A program made the translations under genes and the position numbers. From Pelagibius sp. (GTDB lineage Bacteria; Pseudomonadota; Alphaproteobacteria; Kiloniellales; Kiloniellaceae), in NCBI RefSeq assembly GCF_028281305.1, contig NZ_JANQKD010000108.1, positions 1 to 64,000 on the forward strand: DNA of 64,000 nt, in the 5' to 3' direction. Shown piece by piece: positions 50,140-61,342 of this stretch (position 1 is the first letter of the stretch; each line of letters starts with the position of its first letter). Below the pieces are notes generated by a model. It was not told the origin of the DNA, ran no database searches, and worked only from the letters and a program-made list of their open reading frames with translations.

Positions 50140-51339
50140 ATGCAGCCTATGGAAAGCTACGACGCCGTGGTGGTGGGTGGTGGCCCGGCCGGGGCGACGG
50201 CAGCCTCGGACCTCGCGCAACAGGGTCGCAGCGTCCTGCTGCTCGACAAGGCCGGGCGCATCAAGCCCTGCGGCGGCGCGGTGCCGCCGCGGCTGATCCG
50301 CGACTTCGCCATTCCGGACACCCTGATCGTTGCAAGGGCCCGCTCGGCGCGGATCATCGCGCCCTCCGACCGCACGGTCGACATGCCGATCGACGGCGAG
50401 GGCTATGTCGGCATGGTGGACCGCTGCGACTTCGACGAGTGGCTGCGCCGCCGCGCCGCGATGCAGGGGGCCGACTGGCGGCAGGGTACCTTTCAGCACC
50501 TGACCCGCGATGTGCAGGACAGGCCCGTGGTGACTTATCGGACCAGGGAGGGAGGCAGCGTTTCCGTACGCGCCCGCACGGTCATCGGCGCCGACGGCGC
50601 CAACTCCGCCGTCGTGCGCGAGGCCTTTCCCGAGGCCGAGAAGATCCCCTTCGTCTTCGCCTACCACGAGGTCGTGCGATCGCCGCAACCTACCGCCTCG
50701 CAAGACGCTGTCTTCGATGGCACGCGCTGCGACGTCTACTATCAGGGCCGTCTCTCGCCGGACTTCTACAGCTGGGTGTTTCCTCATGGCGACACCGCCA
50801 GCATCGGCACCGGCACCGCGGTCAAGGGCCTGTCGCTGCGTGGTGCCGTGGACCGCTTGCGCCGCGACGCCGGCCTCGACGGCGTCGAAACGCTGCGCTG
50901 CGAAGGCGCGCCCATCCCGCTGCGGCCGCGCAAGCGCTGGGATAACGGCCGCGACGTCCTGCTGGCCGGCGATGCCGCCGGGGTGGTGGCGCCGGCCTCC
51001 GGCGAGGGAATCTACTATGCCATGCTGGGCGGCCGCCTGGCTGCCGAGGCGGTCGGCGAATTCCTGGCAAGCGGCGATGCAAAGGCACTGGCCCAGGCGC
51101 GCCGCCGCTTCATGAAGGTGCACGGCCGCGTCTTCTGGATCCTCGGCATCATGCAGCGCTTCTGGTACGTCAACGACCAGCGCCGGGAACGCTTCGTCAG
51201 CATCTGCGGCGACCGCGACGTGCAGCGCCTGACCTGGGAGTCCTATATGAACAAGGAGCTGGTGCGTCGCGACCCGCTGGCGCATCTGCGGATCTTCTTC
51301 AAGGATCTGGCGCACCTCTTCCGGCTCGTCTCCCCTTAG
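50140..51339 (+). CDS. bchP: Geranylgeranyl reductase
   Basis: BchP (399 aa) reduces the geranylgeranyl tail of bacteriochlorophyll to phytyl. FAD motif: VVVGGGPAGATAASDLAQQG at the N-terminus; then KPCGGAVPPR and GDAAGVVAPASGEGIYYAM. The ATG at 50140 has GGAGGAG upstream and is preferred over the longer in-frame start at 50095, inside the preceding gene. Confidence 0.95.
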   Translation: MQPMESYDAVVVGGGPAGATAASDLAQQGRSVLLLDKAGRIKPCGGAVPPRLIRDFAIPDTLIVARARSARIIAPSDRTVDMPIDGEGYVGMVDRCDFDEWLRRRAAMQGADWRQGTFQHLTRDVQDRPVVTYRTREGGSVSVRARTVIGADGANSAVVREAFPEAEKIPFVFAYHEVVRSPQPTASQDAVFDGTRCDVYYQGRLSPDFYSWVFPHGDTASIGTGTAVKGLSLRGAVDRLRRDAGLDGVETLRCEGAPIPLRPRKRWDNGRDVLLAGDAAGVVAPASGEGIYYAMLGGRLAAEAVGEFLASGDAKALAQARRRFMKVHGRVFWILGIMQRFWYVNDQRRERFVSICGDRDVQRLTWESYMNKELVRRDPLAHLRIFFKDLAHLFRLVSP

Positions 51340-51365
51340 CTCGTGCTTCGTGACGGTTGACCGGG

Positions 51366-51638
51366 ATGGCTGAATTCATCGCCAGCGGTCGTGTGATCGA
51401 CGTGGTTCTGGGCTTCGTGCTGCTGGAAGCCGTCCTCCTCTACGGCATCCACCGGCGGACGGGCCGGGGGCTTGCGCCTCCTGTGCTCGCGAGCATGCTT
51501 GTTCCCGGAGCCTGCCTTTTGCTGGCGGTGCGTGCGGCTCTGACCGATGCCTCCTGGATGCTTGTGGCGCTCTGGCTGATCCTGGCGCTGGTCGCGCATC
51601 TGATCGACCTGCGGCAACGTTGGCCGCAGCGGCCGTGA
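51366..51638 (+). CDS. Small three-helix membrane protein after bchP
   Basis: The 90-residue product has three hydrophobic segments (VIDVVLGFVLLEAVLLYG, VLASMLVPGACLLLAV, WMLVALWLILALVAHLID) and a basic end. It is 26 bp after bchP, so probably co-transcribed. The ribosome site is weak and a TTG nine bases upstream could also start it. Function unknown; a membrane role in pigment synthesis is only a guess from position. Confidence 0.6.
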   Translation: MAEFIASGRVIDVVLGFVLLEAVLLYGIHRRTGRGLAPPVLASMLVPGACLLLAVRAALTDASWMLVALWLILALVAHLIDLRQRWPQRP

Positions 51639-51681
51639 CGGCCCGGGTCCGGAGACCGTCGGCTCCCTCTTCTCGGGTGCC

Positions 51682-52344
51682 CTAGCGAAGCCTGCGTTGA
51701 GGCTGCTCGTCTGTGCGGGCATCCACGCCGATCTCGAAGCGGCAGCAGGGTGCTCCGGCGTGACAGCAGTCCGGATGGCGGACGGCTATCGCCGGCCTCA
51801 CCAGGGTTTCGAACAGCCGCCGAAAGACGGCGCTGTGCCAGACGCAGCCCGGCATGGCCAGGGGGTTGTCGGCGATTTCGATGATCCAGAACGGGCCGTG
51901 GCTGTCGTTTCCGCCTTTGCCGCGGGCGCTTTCGGTGCGCAGCCTGCCGGAGCCGGCGAAGGTCCAGGCGTTCTTTGCGATCGCCGTCAGCAGCAGCGGC
52001 CCTGCCAGAGCCGGCGGCAGCGCCCGCAAGATCCTCTGCGCCAGGGCGGGGATGCGGTTGGCCAGGATGTAGTCGGCGGTGCGCGTTCCCGCCTCGGCCG
52101 CAATTGCCGCGGCGGTCGCCGCCGGCAGGTCGGCAAAGAGGCATCCAAACAGCTTTGCAGCCAGCGCTTCGTCCACCATCTCGCCGGGAGGGTCGATGAG
52201 GAAGTGCTGCAGTCCGGCGTGCCTGAAGAGATCCTCAGCGGCGTGCTGCCCCGAACGGTCTCGCAGCGCCCCAGCGAGCTGGATCACGGCATTGGGGCCG
52301 ACCCGCGATGCGAGCTGGTCTGCCTGCAGGATCGCTTCCGCCAT
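51682..52344 (-). CDS. bchJ: Bacteriochlorophyll synthesis protein BchJ (V4R domain)
   Basis: A 220-aa protein with a C-terminal 4-vinyl-reductase-like (V4R) small-molecule-binding domain: NPLAMPGCVWHSAVFRRLFETL and CCHAGAPCCRFEI. BchJ was first proposed as the 8-vinyl reductase, but later work suggests an accessory role in delivering porphyrin substrates. It follows bchE by 12 bp in the conserved bchE-bchJ order. Confidence 0.92.
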   Translation of the reverse strand: MAEAILQADQLASRVGPNAVIQLAGALRDRSGQHAAEDLFRHAGLQHFLIDPPGEMVDEALAAKLFGCLFADLPAATAAAIAAEAGTRTADYILANRIPALAQRILRALPPALAGPLLLTAIAKNAWTFAGSGRLRTESARGKGGNDSHGPFWIIEIADNPLAMPGCVWHSAVFRRLFETLVRPAIAVRHPDCCHAGAPCCRFEIGVDARTDEQPQRRLR

Positions 52345-52356
52345 GGCCCGGGCCCG

Positions 52357-53979
52357 TCAGGCGGGCGGGGCTGTTTCGCGGTCCATCAGCTCCGCCATCT
52401 GCTCGGTGCCGCCGCCGCAGGCTTTGACCGCCATCCGGCTTTCCCGCTTCTTCGCGGCCCGCTCCGCCGCCGATTCCCAGTCGGCAGTCTGCGCCGGCGC
52501 GATGCGGCGCGTTTCGTCGAAGTGGAAGTCGACGGATTTCTTCGACTGCGGCCCCCAGTAGTTGACCTTGCCGAGGTCGTAGAAGGTCCGCTGGAATCCG
52601 GCCTTCAGAAAGGCCTTCAGGCAGCCCAGCAGGTAGCGTCGGCGGAATCCCGTGCCGCGCCAGGGATAGTGGAACAGCGCCTTGCGCATATAGAAGCGGC
52701 GGTAGTTGTTCATGACCCGGTCGAGCAGCTCGGCGCGGTCCATGGCCTCCGGCTTCATGATCGGCGTGACGAAGTTGTACTTGGAGAAGTCGAAGACCTC
52801 GACCTTGTCGCCCAGCTCCTGGAACAGGGAGGAGAAGGGCCAGGGCGTGTACATCGCCCAGTTCGCAAGATCGGGGTCCCAATCCCGGGCCATCTGGTAG
52901 GTTTCCTCCAGCGTCTCGGCGGTTTCGTTCTCCAGGCCGACGATGAACTGCGCCTCGATGAAGATGTCCGCCTCGCGCAGCAGTTCGATGGCGCGGCGGT
53001 TGTCCTCGATCTTGGTTTCCTTGTTGAAGCGGTCGAGGCGGAGCTGGGCGGCGGCCTCGGTGCCGAGGCTGACATGAACCAGGCCGGCGCGGCGGTAAAG
53101 CGGCAGCAGCTCTGCATCGCGCAGGATGTCCGTCACCCGGGTATTGATGCCCCACTTCACCTTGTCCGGCAGGCCGCGGGTGATCAACTCCTCGCAGAAA
53201 GCGATGAACTTCTTGCGGTTTATCGTCGGCTCCTCGTCGGCCAGGATGAAGAAGCCGACGCCGTGATCGCGCACCAGCGTTTCGATCTCGTCGACCACCT
53301 TTTTCGGGTCGCGCACCCGGTAGTCGCGCCAGAACTTCCACTGCGAGCAGAACGAACAGGTGAAGGGACAGCCGCGGGCCATGTTGGGGATGGCGACTCG
53401 CACGCCCAGGGGCACGTAGGTGTACTTGCTCCACTCCAGCAGCGACCAGTCCGGGTCGATGGCATCCAGGTTCTTCACCGTCGGCGCGGCCTGGGTTGCG
53501 ACGATCCGCTCCTCGTCCCGGAACGCGAGACCGGCGATGCTGTCGCGGTCCTCCGGCCAACGCCCCTTGTCGATCGCCGTGATCAGCGCCACCAGAATCT
53601 CTTCACCCTCGCCGCGGACGATGACATCGATCCAGGGCGCCTCCGACAGGACTTGCTTGTACATGAAGGTGGCATGGATGCCGCCGAGGACCCGCACCGC
53701 CCCGGGGCAGACGTCCCGGGCGATCTCCAGCACGCGCTCGGCCTTGTAGATGGAGGGCGTGATCGCAGTGCAGCCGACAACGTCGGGCGACAGTGCGGCG
53801 ATCCGGCGTCCCACCTCCGCGTCGTCCAGATCGTTGGTCATGGCGTCGATGAAGTGGATGTCGTCGTAGCCCGCCGCGCGCAGGGAGCCGGCGAGATAGG
53901 CAGCCCAGGCCGGCGGCCAGCTGCCGGCAATCTCGGCGCCGCCGGAGTGATAGTTCGGATGGACAAGAACGACACGCAT
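52357..53979 (-). CDS. bchE: Anaerobic Mg-protoporphyrin IX monomethyl ester cyclase
   Basis: BchE (540 aa) is the O2-independent oxidative cyclase. An N-terminal cobalamin-binding domain ([20 protein letters not shown]) precedes a radical-SAM domain whose 4Fe-4S cysteines are C204, C208 and C211 in [21 protein letters not shown]-type and WGINTRVTD segments are typical. The promoter has tandem PpsR sites and an FNR/FixK-like box. It duplicates the AcsF step. Confidence 0.96.
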   Translation of the reverse strand: MRVVLVHPNYHSGGAEIAGSWPPAWAAYLAGSLRAAGYDDIHFIDAMTNDLDDAEVGRRIAALSPDVVGCTAITPSIYKAERVLEIARDVCPGAVRVLGGIHATFMYKQVLSEAPWIDVIVRGEGEEILVALITAIDKGRWPEDRDSIAGLAFRDEERIVATQAAPTVKNLDAIDPDWSLLEWSKYTYVPLGVRVAIPNMARGCPFTCSFCSQWKFWRDYRVRDPKKVVDEIETLVRDHGVGFFILADEEPTINRKKFIAFCEELITRGLPDKVKWGINTRVTDILRDAELLPLYRRAGLVHVSLGTEAAAQLRLDRFNKETKIEDNRRAIELLREADIFIEAQFIVGLENETAETLEETYQMARDWDPDLANWAMYTPWPFSSLFQELGDKVEVFDFSKYNFVTPIMKPEAMDRAELLDRVMNNYRRFYMRKALFHYPWRGTGFRRRYLLGCLKAFLKAGFQRTFYDLGKVNYWGPQSKKSVDFHFDETRRIAPAQTADWESAAERAAKKRESRMAVKACGGGTEQMAELMDRETAPPA

Positions 53980-54001
53980 GGGGCAGGCCTCCCATCTCTA
54001 T

Positions 54002-54045
54002 TGTCGTTCTTACATTACATTTGATATTGTCGTGTTGAATTGACA
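54002..54045. promoter_or_regulatory. Tandem PpsR operators upstream of bchE
   Basis: TGTCGTTCTTACATTACA (54002-54019) and TGTCGTGTTGAATTGACA (54028-54045) both match TGT-N12-ACA exactly and are 8 bp apart. They lie 23-66 bp upstream of the bchE start, across the probable promoter. Confidence 0.85.
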
Positions 54046-54053
54046 CACGTCAA
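54040..54053. promoter_or_regulatory. FNR/FixK-like box at bchE
   Basis: TTGACACACGTCAA fits TTGA-N6-TCAA with a fully symmetric TTGAC/GTCAA. It overlaps the outer PpsR site by 6 bp and is centred about 67 bp before the bchE start codon. Low-oxygen activation by an FNR/FixK protein is inferred. Confidence 0.65.
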
Positions 54054-54074
54054 AGCAGCGCCTGCGGCGGTGTC

Positions 54075-54122
54075 CGCGCTCCGGCCCGCGCTCCGGCCCG
54101 CGCTACGGCCCGCGCTACGGCC
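54075..54122. repeat. Four 12-bp tandem repeats
   Basis: CGCGCTCCGGCC occurs twice and CGCGCTACGGCC twice in direct succession. They fill the short space between the bchE promoter and the 3' end of the convergently placed stress-protein gene. Confidence 0.85.
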
Positions 54123-54145
54123 GGTGTTTCCGGCGTCTTTCCCTG

Positions 54146-54598
54146 CTACTTCACCGTCAGGCAACTGCAATCCACCGCCTGGGCGACCTTGTGGGAGACG
54201 CTGCCCAGCAGCAGGCCGCCGAGGTCCCCGAGGCCGCGGCGGCCCATCACGATGAGGTCGGCACCCGATCCTTCGGCGACGGCGGCAATCACGCTGGCGG
54301 GATCGCCGCTTTCGAGGCGTTCCTCAACCGCGTCGACGCCATTGTCGCGCAGGCGCCGGGCGGCGTTGCCGAGGATCTCCTGTCCGACCGATTCGATCAG
54401 GTCCTTTTCCGTGATCCTGATGTGTTCCACCTTGGCGTAGGCCTGGAGTTCCTTGGGCACGCTGTAGCCGCCCGAATGGGTCAAGACATGCAGCAGCGTG
54501 AGCGGCGCGCCATCCTGCCCGGCAAGGCTGCCGGCGATATCGACGGCGCGCGTTGCGTGTTCCGAGCCATCGATGGGGACGAGAATGCGCTTGAACAT
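54146..54598 (-). CDS. Universal stress protein (UspA family)
   Basis: A 150-aa single-domain Usp: MFKRILVPIDGSEHATRAVD at the start and an ATP-binding GRRGLGDLGGLLLGSVSH near the end, with the usual G-2X-G-9X-G-S spacing. Such proteins are often induced by low oxygen or starvation. A near-FNR motif TTGACGTGTGTCAG (54679-54692) lies upstream. Confidence 0.92.
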   Translation of the reverse strand: MFKRILVPIDGSEHATRAVDIAGSLAGQDGAPLTLLHVLTHSGGYSVPKELQAYAKVEHIRITEKDLIESVGQEILGNAARRLRDNGVDAVEERLESGDPASVIAAVAEGSGADLIVMGRRGLGDLGGLLLGSVSHKVAQAVDCSCLTVK

Positions 54599-54678
54599 AG
54601 GGGGCCTCCCAAGCTGCCGTTGCGTCTGACTGTGGCCCCACCTGAAACGATCAATAGCCCCGCGTAGGCCGTTTGGCG

Positions 54679-54692
54679 TTGACGTGTGTCAG
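54679..54692. promoter_or_regulatory. Near-consensus FNR/FixK-like box between usp and pncB
   Basis: TTGACGTGTGTCAG matches TTGA-N6-TCAA in all but the last base. It lies about 87 bp upstream of the usp start and 127 bp upstream of pncB. This is weak evidence, supported by the common oxygen control of usp genes. Confidence 0.35.
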
Positions 54693-54818
54693 CCTGCGGC
54701 TTCTGTAACCGGCGAGCCGACAGGCGGGCTTGATCTGCCGCATGGCCCGGAGTCTGGGCGCTTGTCAGTCTGGGCTGTGCCCGAAGGACTGGGAGAACAC
54801 CCTGCGAAAGCCCAGACA

Positions 54819-56165
54819 ATGTCCCGTACCAGCCTTCTTCTGACCGATCTCTATGAACTGAACATGCTCCAGGCCTACCAGGAGGCGGGCATGGCGGAAA
54901 CGGCGGTCTTCGAGTTCTTCGTGCGCAAGTTGCCGCCGGGACGAAACTTCCTGGTCGCAGCCGGTCTGGAGCAGGTCGTCGCATTCCTGGAAAGCGCCGC
55001 CTTCACGGATGAGGAAATTGGCTGGCTGGCCACCCAACCGGGTTTTTCCCTGCCGTTCCTCGATAGTCTCTTCGCCCTGCGCTTCACCGGTGACGTCGAC
55101 GCCATGCCGGAGGGAACCATCTTCTTTCCGGACGAACCGATCCTCAGAGTGGCCGCGCCTTTGCCCGAAGCGCAGCTCTTCGAAACGCGCATCATAAACC
55201 TCCTGCACTTTCAGACGGTGGTGGCCTCCAAGGCGAGCCGCATGGTCCTCGCCGCCGGCCCGATGAAGCTGGCGGACTTCGGCCTGCGGCGCGCGCACGG
55301 GGCAGAGGCGGGGTTGCTCGCCGCCCGCGCCAGCTATCTGGCCGGCTTCGCCGGCTCTGCCACCGTCCTGGCGGCACAGCGCTTCGGTGTTCCGGCTTCC
55401 GGGACCATGGCCCACTCCTTCATTCAGGCTCATGACGACGAGGCGCTGGCCTTCGAGCACTTCGCCCGTTCCCGCCACGAGGGGGTGGTCTTGCTCATCG
55501 ACACCTACGACACGGAACAGGCAGCCCGCAAAGTGGTCGAACTGGCCCCCAGGCTGGCAGCGGAGGGGCACGACCTGAAAGGCGTGCGCATCGACAGCGG
55601 CGACCTGGCCGACCATGCCCGGCGGGTGCGCGCGATCCTCGATGCCGGCGGTCTTCAGAGGGTGCAGATCTTCGCCAGCGGCGGTCTCGACGAATGGGCG
55701 CTGCGCCGTCTGGTGAGGGCGGGAGCGCCGATCGATGCCTGCGGGGTGGGCACCAGCCTCTCGACCTCAGAGGATGCCCCGGCGCTCGACTGTGCCTACA
55801 AGCTGCAGGCCTATGCCGGGCAGGCCAAGCGCAAGCGCTCCGAGGGCAAGGCGACCTGGCCGGGCCGCAAGCAGGTCTACCGCCGCCACGATGCCGGCGG
55901 CATCATGGCGGGCGATCTGCTGACCTTGGCGGACGACCGGGCGCCCGGCGAGGCGCTGCTGCGGCCTGTGATGCGCGGCGGCCAGCGCCTTGGGCCCTTC
56001 CCCCGGCTCGACGAGGTTCGTGCCCATGCGGCTGCCGAGCGCGACCGCCTGCCGAAGCGCTTGCGAAGCCTGGAACCTGAGGCGCCCTATCCGGTTGCGG
56101 TCTCGCCGGCGCTGCGCCGGCTGACCGCAGAGGTCGACCGGGCTGCAGAAGCGACGCCGGCCTGA
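54819..56165 (+). CDS. pncB: Nicotinate phosphoribosyltransferase
   Basis: A 448-aa enzyme of NAD salvage that makes nicotinate mononucleotide from nicotinate and PRPP. Markers: LLLTDLYELNMLQAYQEAG at the start, FFVRKLPPGRNFLVAAGLEQ, ADFGLRRAHG, GTMAHSFIQAHDDE and GVRIDSGDLADHARRVR. ATG at 54819 begins the conserved region; upstream in-frame codons are not family-like. Not a photosynthesis gene; marks the end of the PGC. Confidence 0.93.
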   Translation: MSRTSLLLTDLYELNMLQAYQEAGMAETAVFEFFVRKLPPGRNFLVAAGLEQVVAFLESAAFTDEEIGWLATQPGFSLPFLDSLFALRFTGDVDAMPEGTIFFPDEPILRVAAPLPEAQLFETRIINLLHFQTVVASKASRMVLAAGPMKLADFGLRRAHGAEAGLLAARASYLAGFAGSATVLAAQRFGVPASGTMAHSFIQAHDDEALAFEHFARSRHEGVVLLIDTYDTEQAARKVVELAPRLAAEGHDLKGVRIDSGDLADHARRVRAILDAGGLQRVQIFASGGLDEWALRRLVRAGAPIDACGVGTSLSTSEDAPALDCAYKLQAYAGQAKRKRSEGKATWPGRKQVYRRHDAGGIMAGDLLTLADDRAPGEALLRPVMRGGQRLGPFPRLDEVRAHAAAERDRLPKRLRSLEPEAPYPVAVSPALRRLTAEVDRAAEATPA

Positions 56166-56891
56166 CAGCCGCAGCCAGGGTTCTCAGGCTTGCCCCGTTG
56201 GCGCTTCTCGGGCTCGATCTGCCGCCCCTTGGGCCTGGCCGTGGCGCTGTACCTCCGGCCGGTCGCGCTGCTTGAGGCGGTCCCGCCGGGGGATTCCAGA
56301 AAGAGGTGGAACTCGAAGCTTCGGCCGGGGCTGATGTCACCGGTCTGGCAGCGGCTCCGGAGCCGCTGGAGCCTGTAACGCCGCGGCGGTCAGGTCATCT
56401 CGGAAGGGATAGGCAACCGTCCTGAGAACGCCCCGAAGAGCGCCAAGTGGCGGAAATAGCTACATTCGGGTATCGTTTTTACGGCGAAGGCTAGTCAATT
56501 GGCTGCGATGCGTCTAAAAGCAACAAGAGATTAACTTGCCCCATATCTTTGGGTATGTTGTCGCACCAAGCAGCCCAAAGTATGGAAAGGCCAACAAGAG
56601 GGATCTTTTGAGCGGGAAATATCGAGGAGTGGGGGGTTTCCTGTCTGTAGATGTGCGTTATCGATTGATGAATTCGGTAAACGCCCCAAATGGTAGCCTG
56701 CTGCCAATCTATGGTAGCGGCCCATTTATTATGCTTGTCTAATATGCGCCGCCCTTGTCGCCCTAAGTAATGCGCTGATTGCCTGCAAATGCTCCTGAAG
56801 AGGGTGGCCCGGCTCCTGATACCTTTGTTTTCGGTAATCCACCCAAATCCATGCAACGAAATCGGAAGGAACCCGATTCAGGGATCTGTTG
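56166..56891. other. Gene-poor stretch, AT-rich in its second half
   Basis: Bases 56166-56460 are GC-rich like the surroundings; 56460-56890 are clearly AT-richer. A 121-codon reverse frame (56491-56856, starting MHGFGWITENKGIRSRATLF) and a 68-codon forward frame (56536-56742) are open, but I recognise neither and neither has a good ribosome site. Composition suggests acquired DNA or a decayed gene, or a long promoter region for the following operon. Confidence 0.4.
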
Positions 56892-58676
<1,785 letters not shown>

Positions 58677-58768
58677 CCGGTTAAGGTCATAACGGGGAAC
58701 GGCCCTGGCAAGCGCCCGGTCCCGTGAGGGGAGCCGCGCCCCGACTGCTGCAGGAAAGCTGACGGAGC

Positions 58769-59758
58769 ATGACTGAGACCACGCCGGCGCCCGGCTGTGT
58801 CGCCCTGACCGGTGCCACCGGCTTCGTCGGTGGTCATATCCTCCGCCAATTGACAGCCGCCGGCTGGCGCGTCAGGGCGCTGACCCGGCGGCAGGGCGGG
58901 TTGGGCGGACCGGCGCCCGGCGTGACGCCGGTAACAGGGTCGCTCGAATCGCGGGACGCCTTGGCGGCGCTGGTCGAGGGTGCCGACGTGGTGGTGCATT
59001 GCGCCGGCCTTGTGGCGGCCCGCCGTTCCAGTGCCTTCGATCAGGTAAACCGTGACGGCACAGCCCGCCTGGTCGAGACTGCCGCCGCCCAGCCGGTGCC
59101 GCCCCGCTTCCTGCTCGTCTCGTCCCTGGCGGCGCGCGAACCACAGGTTTCCCCCTACGCCGCCAGCAAGTACAGGGGCGAGGAGACCCTGCGGAAGGAG
59201 GGGGTCGGCTTGTTCTGGCAGGTTCTGCGGCCGCCGGTCGTCTACGGGCCCGGGGATCACGCCACGCTGGACCTTTTTCGGCAGATTTCCAAGGGTTTTG
59301 CGGTGATTCCGCGGACGCGCGGGCGGTTTTCGATGATCTATGTCGAGGACCTTGCCGCCGCTGTCGTGGCGCTGCTGGGGCCCCCGGCACAGAACGCACC
59401 TGTATCGCACACCACGGTTCCGCGCGCCTCGGTCCTGGAGATCGATGACGGCAAGGCTAGTGGCTACAGCTGGGCGGAGGTTCTTGCGGCGGCCGAGGGC
59501 CATCTGGGGCGCAGGGTTCGCAGTTTTGCAGTGCCCCTGGCCGTGCAGCGTCTCGCGGCGGCGGTCAGCGTCGGCTCCGCCCTGGTGACGGGCAGGGCCC
59601 CGATGCTGTCCCAGGGCAAGGTCAACGAGATTGCCCATCCGGACTGGGTTTGCCGGACCAACCGGCTCAACGAGTTTCCCTTCTGGCAACCGTCGGTTGG
59701 CTTCGACGAGGGTTTGTCAAAGACCCTGGCATGGTATAAGGCTGCGGGCTGGATTTAG
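58769..59758 (+). CDS. NAD-dependent epimerase/dehydratase, ceramide-reductase-like
   Basis: A 329-aa extended short-chain dehydrogenase. The nucleotide motif is TGATGFVGGHILRQL, and the catalytic Ser/Tyr/Lys lie in LVSSLAAREP and YAASKYRGEE. Its place between the acyl ligase and the ACP/SPT pair matches CerR, which reduces the 3-keto group of ceramide in Caulobacter. Substrate assignment rests on context. Confidence 0.82.
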   Translation: MTETTPAPGCVALTGATGFVGGHILRQLTAAGWRVRALTRRQGGLGGPAPGVTPVTGSLESRDALAALVEGADVVVHCAGLVAARRSSAFDQVNRDGTARLVETAAAQPVPPRFLLVSSLAAREPQVSPYAASKYRGEETLRKEGVGLFWQVLRPPVVYGPGDHATLDLFRQISKGFAVIPRTRGRFSMIYVEDLAAAVVALLGPPAQNAPVSHTTVPRASVLEIDDGKASGYSWAEVLAAAEGHLGRRVRSFAVPLAVQRLAAAVSVGSALVTGRAPMLSQGKVNEIAHPDWVCRTNRLNEFPFWQPSVGFDEGLSKTLAWYKAAGWI

Positions 59759-59861
59759 GGGCTGTTTCAGGGCTGGGGAAGGCATTGGGAGTGCGGTCGG
59801 ACCGGTGAGCGGTGAATCTCAGGCTCTTGTTCAGGGCCAAACCAAGCAACGAGGTAAACAC

Positions 59862-60122
59862 ATGCAATGGACTGCCGATGAGGTCCATGCGGAGGTGGTT
59901 CGGCTGCTCGAGCCGTTTAACCCGCAGTCCGTCGATCTGCAGCCGGAGACAGACCTTGCCACCGATCTCGGCATGGACTCCGTCGCTGCCATGAACATGG
60001 TCATGGAGGTTGAGGACCGCTTTGAAATCGACATTCCCATCAGCTTGCTGCCGGACGTGAAGACGCTGCAGGACCTGGTCGATGCAGTCCTCGCCGAACT
60101 GAGCAAGAAGCCGGCCCAATGA
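59862..60122 (+). CDS. Acyl carrier protein for sphingolipid synthesis
   Basis: An 86-aa ACP with the phosphopantetheine site Ser40 in LGMDSVAAMNMVMEVEDRF. CGAGG lies upstream of the ATG at 59862. It overlaps the following serine-palmitoyltransferase-like gene by ATGA, so the two are made together; it is likely the dedicated acyl donor. Confidence 0.92.
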   Translation: MQWTADEVHAEVVRLLEPFNPQSVDLQPETDLATDLGMDSVAAMNMVMEVEDRFEIDIPISLLPDVKTLQDLVDAVLAELSKKPAQ

Positions 60123-61333
60123 GTTTGCTCGACAAATACGACAAGGTCTCCCTGCGCCACCAGCGTCTTCTGTCGTTTGGCCGGGACCCCTTCAACATCT
60201 GCATGGATCGGATCGTCTCGGCCACCGAAGCCGTGATCAACGGCCGGGATGTCATTCTGGTTGGCACGAACAACTATCTGGGCCTGACGTTCGATCCCGA
60301 CTGCGTCGCCGCGACGGCCGATGCCGTGACGCGCGAAGGCACCGGGACGACCGGTTCGCGCATTGCCAACGGCACCTATGCCAGTCATCGCGGCCTCGAA
60401 CAGGCGATTGCCGGTTTTCTGGGCCGCCATGCGGCGATGGTGTTTCCGACCGGCTATCAGGCCAACCTCGGAATCCTCGCAGGCCTGGCCGGTCCCGAAG
60501 ACACGATTCTGCTGGATGCAGATTCGCATGCCAGCATCTATGACGGCTGCCGCCTCAGCGGCGCCAAGCTCGTCCGTTTCCGGCATAACTCGCCCGAGGA
60601 CCTGGACAAACGTCTGTCCCGGCTGAGCGGAGGAACGGGCGGCACCCTGGTGGTCGTGGAGGGCATCTACAGCATGCTCGGCGATCAGGCGCCGCTGGGC
60701 GAGTTTGCCGATGTGAAGCGCCGTCATGGTGTCGAACTATTGGTCGACGAGGCGCATTCGCTGGGTGTCTTCGGCGACCGCGGCCGCGGCGTCGTCGAGT
60801 CCGCCGGGGTCGAAGAGGACGTCGATTACGTTGTCGGCACCTTCAGCAAGAGCCTGGGCGCGGTCGGCGGCTTTGGCGCTTCCGATCACCCGGGCTTCGA
60901 GCGCCTGCGCTATACGAGCCGGCCTTACATGTTCACCGCCTCTTCCTCGCCGTCGACCATTGCCACGGCAATGGCGGCCCTCGAAAAGATCCAAGCGCGC
61001 CCGGAACTGCGCCAGCAGCTCTGGCAGAACGCCCGTACTCTCTACGACGGGCTGAAGGATCTCGGTTTCACCATCTGTGCCGAGACGAGTGCGATCATCG
61101 CCCTCAAGATGCCGAGCGAGGCAGCGGCGGTCTACATGTGGAACGCCCTGATGGAAGCCGGGGTCTACGTGAACCTCGCGCTGCCGCCGGGCACACCGGA
61201 CGGCAGCTCGCTGTTGCGCTGTAGCCTTTCAGCGGCACACACGCCCGCGCAGGTCCAGCGCATCTGCGAGATCTTCGGCAGCTGTCTCGAAGCGTTGAAA
61301 GCCTGGCAGGCGACCCAATCAGCCGCCGAGTAG
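60119..61333 (+). CDS. spt: Serine palmitoyltransferase (alpha-oxoamine synthase)
   Basis: A 404-aa PLP enzyme. Features are VGTNNYLGLTFDPD, GTGTTGSRIANGTYASHRGL, LLVDEAHSLGVFGDRGRG and the PLP Lys (about 244) in GTFSKSLGAVGGF. RPYMFTASSSPS after it is SPT-like, and ALAS or KBL features are absent. It condenses serine with an acyl thioester, the first step of sphingolipids. Cluster context (ACP, acyl ligase, epimerase) supports SPT over AONS. Confidence 0.88.
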   Translation: MSLLDKYDKVSLRHQRLLSFGRDPFNICMDRIVSATEAVINGRDVILVGTNNYLGLTFDPDCVAATADAVTREGTGTTGSRIANGTYASHRGLEQAIAGFLGRHAAMVFPTGYQANLGILAGLAGPEDTILLDADSHASIYDGCRLSGAKLVRFRHNSPEDLDKRLSRLSGGTGGTLVVVEGIYSMLGDQAPLGEFADVKRRHGVELLVDEAHSLGVFGDRGRGVVESAGVEEDVDYVVGTFSKSLGAVGGFGASDHPGFERLRYTSRPYMFTASSSPSTIATAMAALEKIQARPELRQQLWQNARTLYDGLKDLGFTICAETSAIIALKMPSEAAAVYMWNALMEAGVYVNLALPPGTPDGSSLLRCSLSAAHTPAQVQRICEIFGSCLEALKAWQATQSAAE

Positions 61334-61342
61334 CCGCCGCTC

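Noticed and set aside
50065-51315. 416-codon reverse frame over bchP
   Set aside because: Antisense shadow of bchP, which has a full FAD motif and good start.
51697-54024. 775-codon + frame opposite bchJ and bchE
   Set aside because: Both reverse-strand genes are clear by motif; the long open frame is a GC-skew artefact.
60119-61333. Second 5-aminolevulinate synthase or 8-amino-7-oxononanoate synthase
   Set aside because: It shares the fold, but the RPYMFTASSSPS segment, the adjoining ACP overlap and the acyl ligase and epimerase context favour serine palmitoyltransferase.
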